A stretch of 64,000 nt of DNA, taken from the NCBI GenBank assembly GCA_030141605.1, contig JAQGDQ010000145.1, positions 186,001 to 250,000 on the forward strand, given 5' to 3'. The notes below the pieces were generated by a model, which was not told where the DNA came from, searched no databases, and saw only the letters and a program-made list of their open reading frames with translations. This DNA comes from Tubiluchus corallicola. Lineage: Eukaryota; Priapulida; Priapulimorpha; Priapulimorphida; Tubiluchidae. Below, in pieces: positions 26,101-38,794 of this stretch. Every line of letters starts with the position of its first letter. Position 1 is the stretch's first letter. The position numbers and the translations under genes are program-made.

Positions 26101-29100
26101 ATTATAATCAACCCGGGGTTTTATTTTTGATCATCGATTGTATTACAGATAGCTCAATTGTATTACAGATACCATTTTCAATTTAGTGTTTGGAAAATCC
26201 ACAAAAATCACTCAACAAATATAACTGTCATTACGCTAGAATCAAGTAATGTGGCATTGTTTTGTCTCAATAACTTACTGTGCCTCAGTCGTTGCTTAGA
26301 TGCAAACGTTCCTCAGAAGCATGAAAACATGATTTTTGTGTGCACTTGCCTATTTGTAACTTGATTCAACTATGAAATCAGTTTGATTAGTCAATCCTCA
26401 AAATACAATCAAGTTGGTGTCCCAACACTAAACTGAAAAAACACAGAAGACAGTGACTTACAGGCATGGGGATTTTCGTCAGCTCCTTGCCAATGCAGTT
26501 CTTCATAATACTCCACAAACTGATGCTGTAATTAGGCTTATCAGGAATAATTGTCCTTCGCTTACGTTTCATGACTTTTTGCCCGGAACTAGGTACATCA
26601 CCTGCATGAAAATGGCAAAATAAAATTATCTAGGGTTAAAAAGAAAATCATTTGTTGTGGTTACCTGAACTGCTAAGTCGCTATTGAATCACTTAAATTT
26701 CAGTAATTGTTCATAACGTAAACTGGAGAAAAAGTCCGAGGTAAATTTTTACAAATAGTACTTTAAAACCTTCATTGTAAAACGTTTTCATGCTTTTATG
26801 ATGCAGCTTTACGTACAAAAGGAAAAAGTTTGTTAATAACTAATGACGACTTTGACGTTTGATACCGCAGCACTATTCGATAAACAATGCACAAATTCAA
26901 TATTCAATGAACAAACATTGAACAGATGTGCCATCTTTCATTAGAAATGCATTAATAAGTGTACTGTCACAGCTAACTGCTAGCTTCATCTAGTTTTATG
27001 GGTTTATAAAGTGAATGTCTACCAATAATGTGCACTTGAAAATTTTTGCTTCTGTCTTCTCACGAAATTTGCAAGCATTTCCACCAAACATTATTTTATA
27101 ACTCACAGTCGTCAGTGCAAGTGTCATATATTGTCTATGAACTTTTGCTTTGGTCTCTGCTGAGTTAAGCATAATTGAATTCAATCAAGAGAATTGCTAA
27201 ATTTAAACATGAAGGAATGTGTGCTTTATAGTTTACAATCTTGAATCAACCACAGATTTTTAGCAGTGGCATGCAGTATCAAAGCAGCTTTAGTTACATA
27301 TTTATTTTTACAAAATATATATATTTACCTATCTCTTCTTCTACTTTAACTTCATCCACAGCATCTGGGCATCCTTTCATGGAGACAATGATGGCACGCA
27401 CATTCTTCCTGCCCACTTCCAACTCTGAACCTGAATCATTCTCGTTCTCCACTTCAGATCCACTTGAGCGTGCATTTGATCGTCTACTAATATAAAATAC
27501 GCAGATAACAATATGGCTACTGTAATAGCTCAGTTCAGTTCAGTTCATTTTAGTTGATAATAGGTCAGTCCGCAAAGAGTTAAAAACAGAAATTTTCAGG
27601 TGTTAGGACTACTTTATCTTTAAAAAATTCTGCAACATTAAGCAAAAAAACGTCCCCACATAGTTAAAGGTTTAGGAGAATATATTTGAACACGTGTTCA
27701 AATGCCAATCAATCGGTAATTGATATGCAATCAAAAAAATTTTCTGATAATGGTCTGCAAACTAATTGCACCACATCTGTACAGTGAATCTACATTATAA
27801 ATTACAAAAGTAATGTACAATATTTGTAGGACAGTGCTTTTTAACAAAGCTTGTAAAGCATTTTAACAAATTTAATGTCTTACACAGACGTAATTCAGTT
27901 GTAACCGCTGTCAAATTGTTAAAAAAACATCAAATTTAATTGCACAAATGCATTGTCTCTAAAACAAAAACAGGAAATTCAAGCAATATTGCATGATTTC
28001 AAAATAAGTTGCAACCAATCTATTAAACTCATTCGAAATAAAAGATGGTAGTTACTTGTAACTAAGCTGGAGATCAGGAATTTCAACTTCGAATTCTTGT
28101 GTATCTTCAACAGCATCGTGAAACTCATCCTCTTCATCCTCTGAAGTAATCGCTCCTTAAATCACAGTAAAAAGGAGTTAAAAAATACAATAAAGAAAAA
28201 AGTGGCTTCTTTTAAGATTAGTTCACCTGATATGTAGTTAGAAATAGTTTCAAGTATATGTATTAGGAATAGCCTCTGCATTCTGCACTTTTATTATCAT
28301 AATTGCTTAAATAACAGTAAAAAAGAGTTAAAAATATAATAAAGCAAAAAGGTGGCTTTTTAAGATTAGTTCCCCTAATATGTTGTTAGAAATAATGTAC
28401 TAGGAATAGACTCTGCACTTTTATTACCATAATAAATATAACTTTTCCACATAAGTTGCAGTAATATTTTTTGCTAGCTGAAACAATAGGATTTGTTATT
28501 AAAACAAAATTGAATGAATTAACACGTCAAGTTTCTCACGGATTATGCATGGTTCAGTGTGGTTGACCGACTGAGCATTTTGCCCTAATTTTCACAGTAT
28601 GGCTCCTATTTCGGGCACTTAAAGAACCCAGCTGTTTTAACCATACTGTTACCTCAGCTTCTATCCCAGATGTCTACCCTGCATGTTTTGTGGCTTTAGG
28701 TACTCAAGTTTTTGGAGTTACGAGTCAACGCTTAGAATTTGATGCCTTACAAAAATGAAATGATGAATCCAGCATAAGAGTGATTCTAGAATCCTCTGCT
28801 CGCACATTAGCAACAAAGCTACAAGTTTTTACTATAACAGCATTGTCATGTGCAAGCACATCTATGATTTTTACGAAACTAACTGCTTTTCATCTGTCTG
28901 TCAGTTTTACCTAGGCCGTGAGGAGGTTTTGTTATTTCTTTAGCAGCAGCTGCCTCTTTTCGTGCAACTGCTTCTAGATGACTGTGCTGTTTGGCTAGTT
29001 GTTCCACCATTTCCTCTAATCTTAACCGCTGCTCATGTTCGTACTGAAGAGCTTTTTGCCATCTCTTACCACCAGACTGTGCTAGGTCCAAATAATCTGA

Positions 29101-32100
29101 ACATGCCTACAGACGAAAAAAAAACAAAAGGTATGTATTTAAGTTTAGGTTTAATTTTATTTTCTATAATGGGCTATCCATATCTAGATGCTCTAGCAAT
29201 ACGTACAATTCTAATATCACATACCACTAAGATAATAAATTTACATAAAATTATAAAATATATAAAGTGGGTTGAAAATACATCAAGAAAATAAAAACGT
29301 TAAAACTAGTGAGTTTTCAATTTAGATTAAGATATCAAAAAAAAAACTTGCATTATGAAGCTAAAAAATCTCTAAGCAGCATGCCAACATTTCGAACAAG
29401 TAAGTCTTTAAAAGCAGGCTGTCATTAAATCTTAACCTACAGATAGTATGACGTAAAGTCACAAGATCAGATGTACAGCTTTTTTTTACTACGCTTTGCC
29501 ATTTTGCAATCAAAAAGCAGTGTGGACTCAATGCTGCATTTATCAGAACATTAACTGCCAAGTTCAAGCAAAAGACTATTATTACAAAACCTAGGAAAAT
29601 TAATTAAACTAACAGATTGATTTTAATGGACTTCACTACAACACGAATATAAGAAATCCTGTCCCGTAACCATCTGATTCAGGTAGATAGGCCTGACAAG
29701 GAAAAATTGAGTCTCATTTGCCAAACCACTGACAAGTTTGCATATTCTTTCTTGTCTAGCAAGTGTAATTTGGTGCATACTTTAATATGTCATAATAGAA
29801 CATGTTAAACAACATTGTCTAGTCATACCAGAGCCTAGTAATTACTTAACCCAGTGCTGCTGTGACTTATTTTATTGATACACACATTTTGGGTTATGAG
29901 ATAAATAGCAATAAAAAATGGCAATAATTTCTTAAATCAGTGGACACAAGTATGTGACACTGACTTTTATCTTAAGCTGAATGGCTCCAAATTTCCATTT
30001 TTACATGAAATCTTTCCAGGAAGATCAAGCTGTTGTCCAATGAGTTCTACTCATATGCAAGAATGTGTTTAGATACTTAAAATCAGGAGTACCTACTGTC
30101 TACAGAAAAACATTGCAAGTAAAAAAGATATCAATAACAACTTTGGCATGCATAATAACAACCGTACGAGTGATTTAATGTCCTATAATTGGTTATATAA
30201 CAATATTTATATATTCTTAAATAATTGCACTCAAGCTTTGTCAAAAATAACATATTTACTATCAGTGCTACTACATGGTGTCCCAAAACAAGCAATGCAG
30301 GTGAAATGCACTGATCAATAAATCGAGTATGAAGTTATGTAGTAAAAGGTTATAATACAATAACCTGGCTTTTGTGCATTCCAATGTTAAGTATTACTGC
30401 ACACTCATCGGACATTGTATATTGTAAAAGTGGCATACTTATAACGTACCATGTGCACTGTTTCTTTTGGAACACCACTGTATTTGAAATAAAGCAAACA
30501 TCTATGCACTCACATTAATCATTGCATTAGCTGTTATTCGAAACAATGTAGCCCTCTCATGCACAGACTTGACTTTCTGAGGAAGATCAGGACTACCGTG
30601 TAAAGACATGTGCTCTAGTTCGCTCAGTGACCGCTGGAGGGCAGCACCGTGTTTTACTATCAAATCATTGCATGTACTGAGGTCTTCCAGTTTTGAGTTT
30701 AGTGATCGGAATGTGGACTGCAGCTCGTTTCGCTCAGGCTGACTTGGTGCTTCTTCTTCTTCGTCTTCTACAGTAAAAATGTCGGACAAAAAATTCTAAA
30801 CAGGAGGAATCAATTCAGTAAAACATACACTGATGCATACATGAAAAATGCCCATTGTTAAAAGTTCATAAAAATGTTCAAATGGTTCCACTTTAATATT
30901 AAGCTTTGGGCAGTTTAGACTAACTAAATGCACAAGTACAATCAATATTGTGCACTAATTCTTAAAGGAAAACTTAATCCACACACAATCTTAAACCACA
31001 GCTCAAAACAATCTACCCTACAAAATGTTGAAAGGAAACGCTATTTATTTCAAAAATTACTTACATGAAAGAATTATTACCACACAAATGCAATTTCGTG
31101 CTCGATTTACCAGTTCGCTGTTAGATGAGCACTAGCGCCTGCATCTCGGAAACACGTCACAACAAAAGATAGGTGCTGTGCCTCTCAGCTCGAAGGTGTT
31201 CGTTTGTGACATACTGCACATGTTTGAGAGCTCGTGCATGAGCACAGCGGTAAACTTGAAATTTGAATTTTAAACTTAAAAATTTGCCAAATTTTTGTAT
31301 AGCATACCAAATGTTGTACAGTAGCAATGGATTTCAATTTTTGCTTTTGCAAACACATGCAACACACTCATAGCATGTTTGCTCTGTTGAAAATTATGTT
31401 CATTTGTGATGTCATCACTAGTTGGGCTTAGTCGCCATTAATTAAGGTTTTAATCTATTATTTAATTATCAGAAATGCTTTGGTGTTAGAATGTATGCTT
31501 TCTACCATACACAAACTGGGATAAATGTGAAAAAACATCCTTTAATCTTTTGTAACACTACTATAATGTACAATAAACTGACACAGCAGCTAAGGTGAAA
31601 ATTTAAAATATAACACACCTTCTTCCATCTGACGTATGGCTTTTGCTTTGGCTAATTCAAGTACAGTGACCCATCGTTGTCGTTCCACCTCTGATGTTGC
31701 CCTCAAATGGAAAGTCTGAGTACCACCATTGGTCACTGTAAAGTTACATGTATCCTCTGTGTGTATGAAAGCCCCATGGAGGGAAATTGTACCACGGCAC
31801 GTGTGTGCCATCTCTGCCTGGGTCCTGGATAAAAAAAACTGTCAGATAAATTGCCACCAATTATGACAGATATGTCATGGCAGCACACTGAACCACATTA
31901 CTAAATTCCAAATAATTAGTGCACATAAAATATTATATAGTTAAAGTATAGCACAAAACATTCTGATTATGAATAGCTTAAAAGTAAATGTTAATAATAA
32001 TAATAATAATAAGAAGAAGAATATTATAATAATAATAATTTCATTTAAAGTTACCTTCTGGATGAACAAATAAATTAAGCTTTTTTCCGACTGTAAATAA

Positions 32101-35100
32101 CAATTGTACAACTACATAGCTACTACATTATCCCCTTTACCCTAAATACCATGCACCATTTTTAAAGTCTTTGGTATAACCCGGCCACTGTATCGAACTC
32201 ACAACTTCCTAGACGGAAAGCGGACATGTTACCACTAGGCTAAACTGTCTCGTCTATTGCTTGGAAAAGGTGTACCATACTAATAACACGGATAAGTTGC
32301 CAAACAATAAATTCAACAAAACTGTAGAGTGTTTTGGAAGCAAATTAGTGGCCCTTTCTCTTTTTTAATTTACCCTGTAGGCTTACGAGACTTATCAATT
32401 TCAATGAAAGTTTATGTCAACAATGCATTGCATAATATATTCTTTTGCAAATAAGAATCATCGTTTCAGTTTTAACAGAATATGTATATGGAAAACTAAA
32501 CAAAATAATGCTGATGAAATTTGGCAAAAATAGAGAAATTTATTTGGTTAACTTTTATTGCTTCCGGTACTGAGCAATATGTTGTCCACTAACGTCAATA
32601 ATCTCTTTCAGTTTTAGCTGGATGAAATTATTTCATGGTCAGCATGGGCCTTAGTAATGATTGTGAGTTACTATAGCCTTTGTCTCAATATACTGATTTG
32701 GCTATAATTTTTTTCTGAAACGCAAGGTAATTTATTGCCATTTATTAAATTCCATTAGGGAAACATAAAAGACAACATATTAAACAACAACAATACAATA
32801 CGTCAGTATGCTGACAGCTAACCCTCTTAACTTTTCCATTTGATTTTTGAATTGTGGCTTTTTGTAAGATTTCAGGGATCCACCACTCAATGCAGAACTA
32901 CTACTTAAAGTTAATGAATGCGGCGGGCGCAAAACCTATCTCTCACTATCAAAGTAATCAATCGCTAAATCCAGTACTCTAGCAGTTGCATGTTATTCAT
33001 GTTAGGATGCATAAGATTTCAAAATACTTGTTGGCACTTTGTCTGGTGTGGGTAGCTTTTAATATTTTTTGTTGTTGTTGCACATAATTAGTAGAGTTAG
33101 TATTTTATGTGCATAGCAATTACTTTTATGCTTACTTTTAATACTTAGTGCTATTACAATTTTTAAATGCTAAAACAAAATGTGAATTCAATCGAATTGA
33201 AATAAGCATATGCCATTAACAAGAGAAATTTCAGCAAAGCACACACTCAGCTATTTCATCGTCCAGGACAATATCCATTTCAAAATGAGGGAACAAACTT
33301 TTTTACGAAAGCGTAATAACAGCATTTACATTTTATCACACTAAAACTCATTTCAAATTGTTTCAAAAAGGCTTAAACCTCGGCAGATTTTATCAACTTA
33401 ACACGCAAAAACAACCAGGTTTACAACAACAAAAAGACATTTTAATGGAATCTGACTTACAGTGCCATGTATAAAATGAATTTAACTGATATAATACAAT
33501 ACCATCAACAAAAATAATTACAGATGCAACACTATTAAGACTGCAGAAACGTTTTCGGCAGTTGTGCTTTAAGCAGCAAATAATTTCCTTCCTTATCGGC
33601 AACCATGCTACCATGGGACGTTCATCTGTATATTAATTTACCTCCACGATTATACTGATGAAGCCCAGAGAAGATCAGTTGTTCATAATGCAAGCAGTAA
33701 GACCTACTTGTAGAATAGAGAACGAAAAGCCAGAACAGCCTCATATAATAGCATATAGTGATGGGCGATTTTGAAATTTCGTAATTCCATATCATGATCT
33801 TTGCGACAATTTTTAGTATTGTACTTAGATATTTTCATATTTGCACACTATTTTTATAGACGTGCACCACATTTTCATGTCTAGAAAAAATAAATCTTTT
33901 TCACTAACTACTCTCTGACTATGTCACTACATGCATCACATGTCAAAGAATTTGAAGCCCCCAGTTTGCAACACTGTTACTCGCAATTGTGTGCATTGTT
34001 TAACGAAAGAAAATCAAAGAAAAAATGCAAAGATTCTGTTTTTTTGTGCTAAAACCCTGCTTTTTAGTTAGCGTTAAATTTTGCTCTCGATTATCACGAT
34101 TAATTGAATTCCCGTTCAATTGTCAATTATATTGATTTATACATGGCTGTAATTGTGATTAATTTGATTAATCTATTGATTGTCCATCACTAAAAGCATA
34201 GTGAATTTATTATGGTTTACAAACATTTGGTGTATGCAAGGCCAAGGCAATTATGTACATAAAACGTTTGAAAGACACAATAAATTCACTATGCTGCTTT
34301 GGTTTTTCAATTCCTGAGATTCTCAAAGAATGAATTGCACTAAATCTCTCTCTCTATATATATATATATATATAGTAATCTGTGATTAATAAATTAAAAT
34401 ACGCAGTATCAAAAGAATTTTGGCCAAATTAAATGGTAATAATAAACAAATAATTTTCCCATCTGTGATTTTAAATATATTGCATTAGTTTTTATAGTTT
34501 TAACATCTTTTAAGTATTTGCTGATGTGACATATGATCACAATGAAGTCAATATTATTATATAGTAACTGCATCGACACAATGATACAGTACACCAATAT
34601 ATTGATTAACAATGGAACATTGTTCAGGCATACTAAAAAATTTACTGCAGAAATGGGAAGCACTGAATCTTTGTAAACCTTTGTAAATGCTGCGGTTAAC
34701 ATTTATTTATTTAACCCTTCAATGCCTCTACGTTTACTGGGAAGCCAACATGATGACATCAATTCCACAAAATTCATTTTCAGGCAAAGCAAATTAAACC
34801 TGAACAGGAGATGGATAATAACCTTTACTCACATTGCCGACAAACATATGGTAAAAAGTCTTGCAATTCCTCACGGTTTTTAAGGCTTAAACATGCAATA
34901 GCGATTTACAGAAACTAAAAGGCTCAAAAACACCATTTAGAGCCATTGGGAGGCATCTAGCAAACTAACATCAACGAATAGTAACAGACTTAATATTATA
35001 CTGTCATCATCTGTACATTAATCTGTTTAGGTTCTTGAAGACAATTAACTCTGTAGAAGATTCATTAGTTTTACAGCATGATATTGAACAACTATGTAGG

Positions 35101-38100
35101 TGAAGTAATGAGCGGCAGATGTTATTTAATGTTGATAAATGCGAGGTAATGCATTGCGGTTTTGGGAATCTTAATAAGTGATTGTGTTACGAATGGAATA
35201 ACTCTTCAAAATACAAATACATTGCAGTAGAAATAGTCTTGGTGTGATAATAACATCAGACTTAAAATTTTCCCAGCAGTGTATTAAAAAAGCAAACCAA
35301 ATTTTGCGGATGATAAAAAGACACCTCGTTTCTAGAAATAAAGAAATTATATTGAAATTAGACATTGGTTTGGAATCCCCATTACTGACTAGAAAAGCAA
35401 ACATGTTACCTGAAAATTATTTAATTTGGTTGTTGATTCTAAAACTAAAGGACATCGTTCAAAACTTTTCAAAGAATGTCTTGACATTGTTAAATATTCA
35501 TTTACCATGAAAGTAGTGAATGAATGGAAGAATCTGCCTGCCATGGTGATTGCCGCACTAACAATAGTGAAGTTTAATCTTTAATCGACAATTATTTTGT
35601 GGAAAAATATGGAGTTTCTATGAGTGTACTCGCTTGTAGTGTAACAGTACAAACACAGACTTTAACGATTACTAATAATTCGGTTAATATTTAGTTTCTT
35701 GAGTTAAGTTATTTCATACACATAACACGCCATTCCAGACTGACACTGTATTAATAGTCAATAAGAAATTGTCCTAGTACCAAGGAATGCTTTATATGTT
35801 ATAACTAAAACATCACAAATGTGAAAAAAGCAGCAATGTTTTTGTTACAGTTCTTGCATTTGTTAATAATAATAATAATAATAATAACAACAACAACAAC
35901 AACAATAATAATAATATAATAATAATAATAATAATAATACCAATAATAGTACCAATAATAATTTATGCAAATTGTAAGTTTACCTAACAATATTACTTAT
36001 TGTTGTGCATTATAGTTAACTTCAAAAAGACTGTCTAGGATTTTTCATAATATCTTAGGCAAATAAACCTCAAGTAATTACCAATAACTATTTAACAAAA
36101 CATGTTTTAATAGTGCATTGCTTACAAGACTACAAAAATATATAAATTTTCCACACAATAATGTATTAATAGCATTAAAGTATTTTGTAAGATTTTGCTT
36201 ATTTTGTTGTACTGTTTGGTAATGTATCTTAGATGGCTTTTTTGAGAGACTGCTTTATGTATAAAGGTCAGACAATAAAAATAAAGTTTTTTTTGAAATA
36301 AAGAAGTATCAATATTAGCAATTAGGGCGTGTGGCCTTGTCGAGTCTTTAGTTGCTTTGATTAGTTATTGACACTTTAACAGCATTAGAAAGCACAGGAC
36401 TTCTCTGTAGTCGCACATGAGTACAAAGGTTAGCTACTAAAAAGAAAATTACAAACGTCGATAAAAATGCAAGCACAGCAAAATGGTTCTTTTAGGCACA
36501 TGGCAAAAAATGACAACCACAACCTATGAAATCACAACCAATTTGTCAATTTAATGCGAATTTTAATGACTGCAACTAGCTTAATTATAATAACAAAAAT
36601 ACTGAATTATTGTAAGTGAATTTCATTAAAAACTGTGAATGGTGGTTTTGTGGTGATTATTTTAGGCTCTTAGTTCAACAGTAATTTTAATGGCTAGTGC
36701 CCGTCATAGTGATGAATGCTGTGAAAACTTGAGAGTCTAGCAGTTAGCCAGTTACCTAGCTGTCCAGTTAAGTCATTTTTTTAATTGGATATAAGCAATG
36801 CAATTTGATTGGCCTAATAAAAATTGTATGACCTGATCTGATAGAAACCTCAGTTAAAAATATTGAACTTAACTCGTTGCTTTCCTTACTCTTCTTTCTC
36901 TCTCTATCTGTCTGTCTGCCTCTCTCTCTTTCTCTCTCCCTACCTCCATCTCTCTCTCTCTCTTTCTCCTCATTTCAATGTAGATGTACTCAATACTATA
37001 GCAACTACAGTGCATGGCAAAATATTACATGATGAGAAAACGAAAAAAAAAACATTAGTCAGCTAGTCTCTAGTGCCTTATAAGAAACAGTAACTCAGTA
37101 ATAAGCAACTCAGTGGAAATGCATAACAAGTACCGCATAACAAAGACCAATAGCACTGTCAAATGATAAGAATAAGACAAAAGTGATGAATTTACATCAG
37201 ATGTCATTACGTCAGATGAAGATACCGGCATCTCTGACGTCACGTTTGAAGGTCTAATCGTTCGTATTCTGTATGGGAATCCGGAGAAGAGGATCTCGAC
37301 ATTATCCGATTTCAAGAGATGCGTTCTTCCCCTGTTCTGTGTCCTGCCAGTTTGAAAGGAAGCTGTGGAGACGTCCTGGAAAAGACTACCTTTTGCCCAC
37401 GAAGTAGATTGAGAGGGACTGAATTCTGCTGAATTACTACAACGTGCGTGAGGAAGGACCGGTCCTACCCAAATGCTGGAAGCCTTGGCAAACTAATTTT
37501 GTTATTGTTGTTTGATGGAAACTGTTTTTTTATATAATGTCCTGTACAATGTTCACTCTGTAAATTGAAATAATAATCCTGACACTTATCTATAAAAAGT
37601 AAGAAAATAGTTCACAAACTTGTTTTATTGTCACAGGATGTTACATAAATCAGTCATAAATTAAAATATGGATACTGGTAACTTAAATTATTTAAACAAG
37701 CTGTGAAGCAAAATCACGAAGTCAGTCAAAAATTTGCTAATGTTATTTCAATTTCTGTATTTAGATAGTAGAAATTTTTTGCATGTTTTTATAAATGTAC
37801 GCATGAACCTGTTGCAAGTGACTGGGTGATAAAAATAAACACAAATTCAATTAAAAATTACAAGTATCAATTATGTACAAAAAATAAAATGGCTTCAACC
37901 CCAAAATACATGCGCCATTAGATAATGGTAGTAATTTAAACCTATTAATCTTAATTCAGCAATATAGAATAGCGGTCAGTAAGTGAATAGGGACTATGCT
38001 AAAACGTTCAGTGATATAACGAATAATCCTTGGATGCTAATAACATCCAAGTGGCTTTCCAGATCATGACATCTTCAAATGACATAATCAGCTGCTATCA

Positions 38101-38794
38101 ACGACAGAGTGCGACTGAGCCGCCTTGCACACCTCTAACCACTAGTTTCTTTCCTGCATCTCACGTACCTTTCGTTTGTTTTCATGTTTGCTACAATTTA
38201 TATACCAATCACTGTACTAATGCACCATCCATGTGTATCACAACAGCCAAGATTAACACTTTTTGTGTATCGTTCAAAAGGTCAAGAGCTATAGTTCACA
38301 TTCTCACTCAGTTTCTACAGATTCGAAATAAATTGAAATAGTGTTCATCTAGTAATTGATGGTCTTAAAGAGGAAGGATACCACAGATGTCCAGAAATTA
38401 AATTGGATTAGTGTTGAACTATGAGCATACGTGGTTTAGCAACATTGCCACAGGTCTTTCAATGTTTTATTCATTCATTTTACCTTTTTATAACGATTGA
38501 AACAATATCATCATAGTCAAAGGGCAACAGACAAACGTGCGTTACCTCGTAATTAAACAAAAACCAATTATATGTCGTAATTAACCAGATTAAACTACAG
38601 CGAAAAAAAGCAGCTTGCCTCTACGATTTCGCATAATATAAATTTTCCTGTGGTTACCTGTAATAAGACAGCAAGCCAGCCGACACGACAAACCATCGTT
38701 TTTGATAACCTTTCAAATAATTAGTCCACTTATATAACCAACCCTTAAAGTCAGGCACAGAAGGTATTTCTCTCTGGTCCACCATTGTTGTCAT
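17117..38794 (-). CDS. OSBP: Oxysterol-binding protein (OSBP), complete, with alternative ORD exons
   Basis: Lipid exchanger at ER-Golgi contacts that swaps sterol for PI4P. Exons (5' to 3'): 38658-38794, 31619-31824, 30514-30767, 28911-29106, 28056-28155, 27329-27486, 26462-26601, 25629-25874, then either 21623-21793 or 21420-21587, then 20572-20718, 19577-19749, 18655-18796, 17679-17757, 17117-17262 (stop). About 764 aa (human about 807). Start MTTMVDQ precedes the PH domain (residues ~17-110; [23 protein letters not shown]). A helical segment follows ([20 protein letters not shown], then [19 protein letters not shown]). A FFAT-like VAP-binding motif EFHDAVE is at ~275-281, with His replacing the third-position Phe. 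The lipid-binding domain starts near [24 protein letters not shown] is at ~480. The C-terminus is [10 protein letters not shown]. The acceptor at 30767 fits the phase 1 donor at 31619. Intron 1 is 6.8 kb. The N-terminal Ala/Gly-rich region of vertebrate OSBP is absent. Confidence 0.97.
21420..21587 (-). CDS. OSBP: OSBP mutually exclusive exon, variant A (diverged copy)
   Basis: 168 nt, phase 0 at both ends, 56 residues. It encodes [17 protein letters not shown], then [15 protein letters not shown] and NCYSWKK. The His-His pair that binds the PI4P headgroup in OSBP-related proteins is kept, as are the Trp residues and the FRGK strand, but the sequence between them has changed a lot. The reading frame is open, and the acceptor (ATGTAG) and donor (GTAAGT) are good, so it looks like a used exon and not a dead duplicate. 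Confidence 0.93.
21623..21793 (-). CDS. OSBP: OSBP mutually exclusive exon, variant B (canonical-like)
   Basis: 171 nt, phase 0 at both ends, 57 residues. It encodes [17 protein letters not shown] and continues to [15 protein letters not shown] and NHYTWRK. This is close to vertebrate OSBP over the signature loop and the KFRGKYL strand, so I take it as the ancestral form. Its acceptor is TTTTAG and its donor GTAAAG. It is followed, 35 nt later, by the second copy. Confidence 0.95.
22360..22420. repeat. TA/CA compound microsatellite
   Basis: Alternating TA run followed by CA with interspersed CACG. In the 3.8-kb OSBP intron before the alternative exons. Confidence 0.9.
22792..23369. mobile_element. 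Foldback element, about 578 bp, with unusual internal repetition
   Basis: Ends CCAG-G-TT-CAC are inverted, and a perfect 19-bp inverted repeat lies just inside (22826-22844 with 23317-23335). The interior is a patchwork of short CAAA, TTCGC and CATTTT motifs on both strands. Lies in the OSBP intron between 21794 and 25628. Short open frames across it are by-products. Confidence 0.6.
28156..28439. repeat. Tandem duplication (period 150) at the 3' splice site of OSBP intron 4
   Basis: 28156-28302 and 28306-28434 are diverged direct copies (CTTAAATMACAGTAAAAARGAG at each start; GGAATAGNCTCTGCA further on). The first copy contains the acceptor of OSBP exon 5; the second carries the same TTACTGTTATTTAAG acceptor-like sequence. 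Confidence 0.8.
32180..32254 (-). repeat. tRNA-derived SINE head
   Basis: Minus strand: A-box-like TAGCCTAGTGG (32232-32242) and B-box-like GAGTTCGATAC (32190-32200) are spaced about 31 nt apart, as in tRNA genes. No paired acceptor stem, so a tRNA-derived SINE is more likely than a working tRNA gene. In OSBP intron 1. Confidence 0.6.
34354..34375. repeat. CT/TA dinucleotide microsatellite
   Basis: CTCTCT followed by alternating TA for about 18 bp. In OSBP intron 1. Confidence 0.85.
35060..35600 (+). pseudogene. Relic of a CR1/Jockey-like non-LTR retrotransposon (reverse transcriptase end)
   Basis: Plus-strand translation, with interrupting stops and frame breaks, reads [61 protein letters not shown] and finally EWKNLPAMV. 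This is the usual order of motifs in the thumb region of these reverse transcriptases. No intact frame remains. Lies in OSBP intron 1, antisense to OSBP. Confidence 0.85.
35863..35962. repeat. Trinucleotide (TAA/CAA) microsatellite
   Basis: TAA run interrupted by a CAA block, then TAA again. In OSBP intron 1. Confidence 0.95.

Larger units (their letters stand above)
31825..38657 (-). other. OSBP: OSBP intron 1
   Basis: 6.8 kb. It holds the tRNA-derived SINE head (32180-32254), TA and TAA microsatellites (34354-34375; 35863-35962), the dead retrotransposon (35060-35600), a CT-rich stretch near 36892-36970 and a GC-richer unexplained block at about 37190-37480. No other gene was supported. 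Confidence 0.7.

Noticed and set aside
30767-30795. An earlier acceptor for OSBP exon 3 (TTTAG, exon start 30795) giving an in-frame NFLSDIFTV start
   Set aside because: It needs a phase 0 donor, which upstream would be the poor GGT/GTGTTA at 31617. The acceptor at 30767 fits the good phase 1 donor GAAG/GTGTGT at 31619 and gives a more OSBP-like acidic linker.
32180-32254. Functional tRNA gene on the minus strand
   Set aside because: A and B boxes are present but acceptor-stem pairing and a plausible anticodon arm are not; better explained as a SINE.
38030-38341. 103-codon plus-strand open frame
   Set aside because: In OSBP intron 1, no family similarity that I can see, no codon-bias or splice support.
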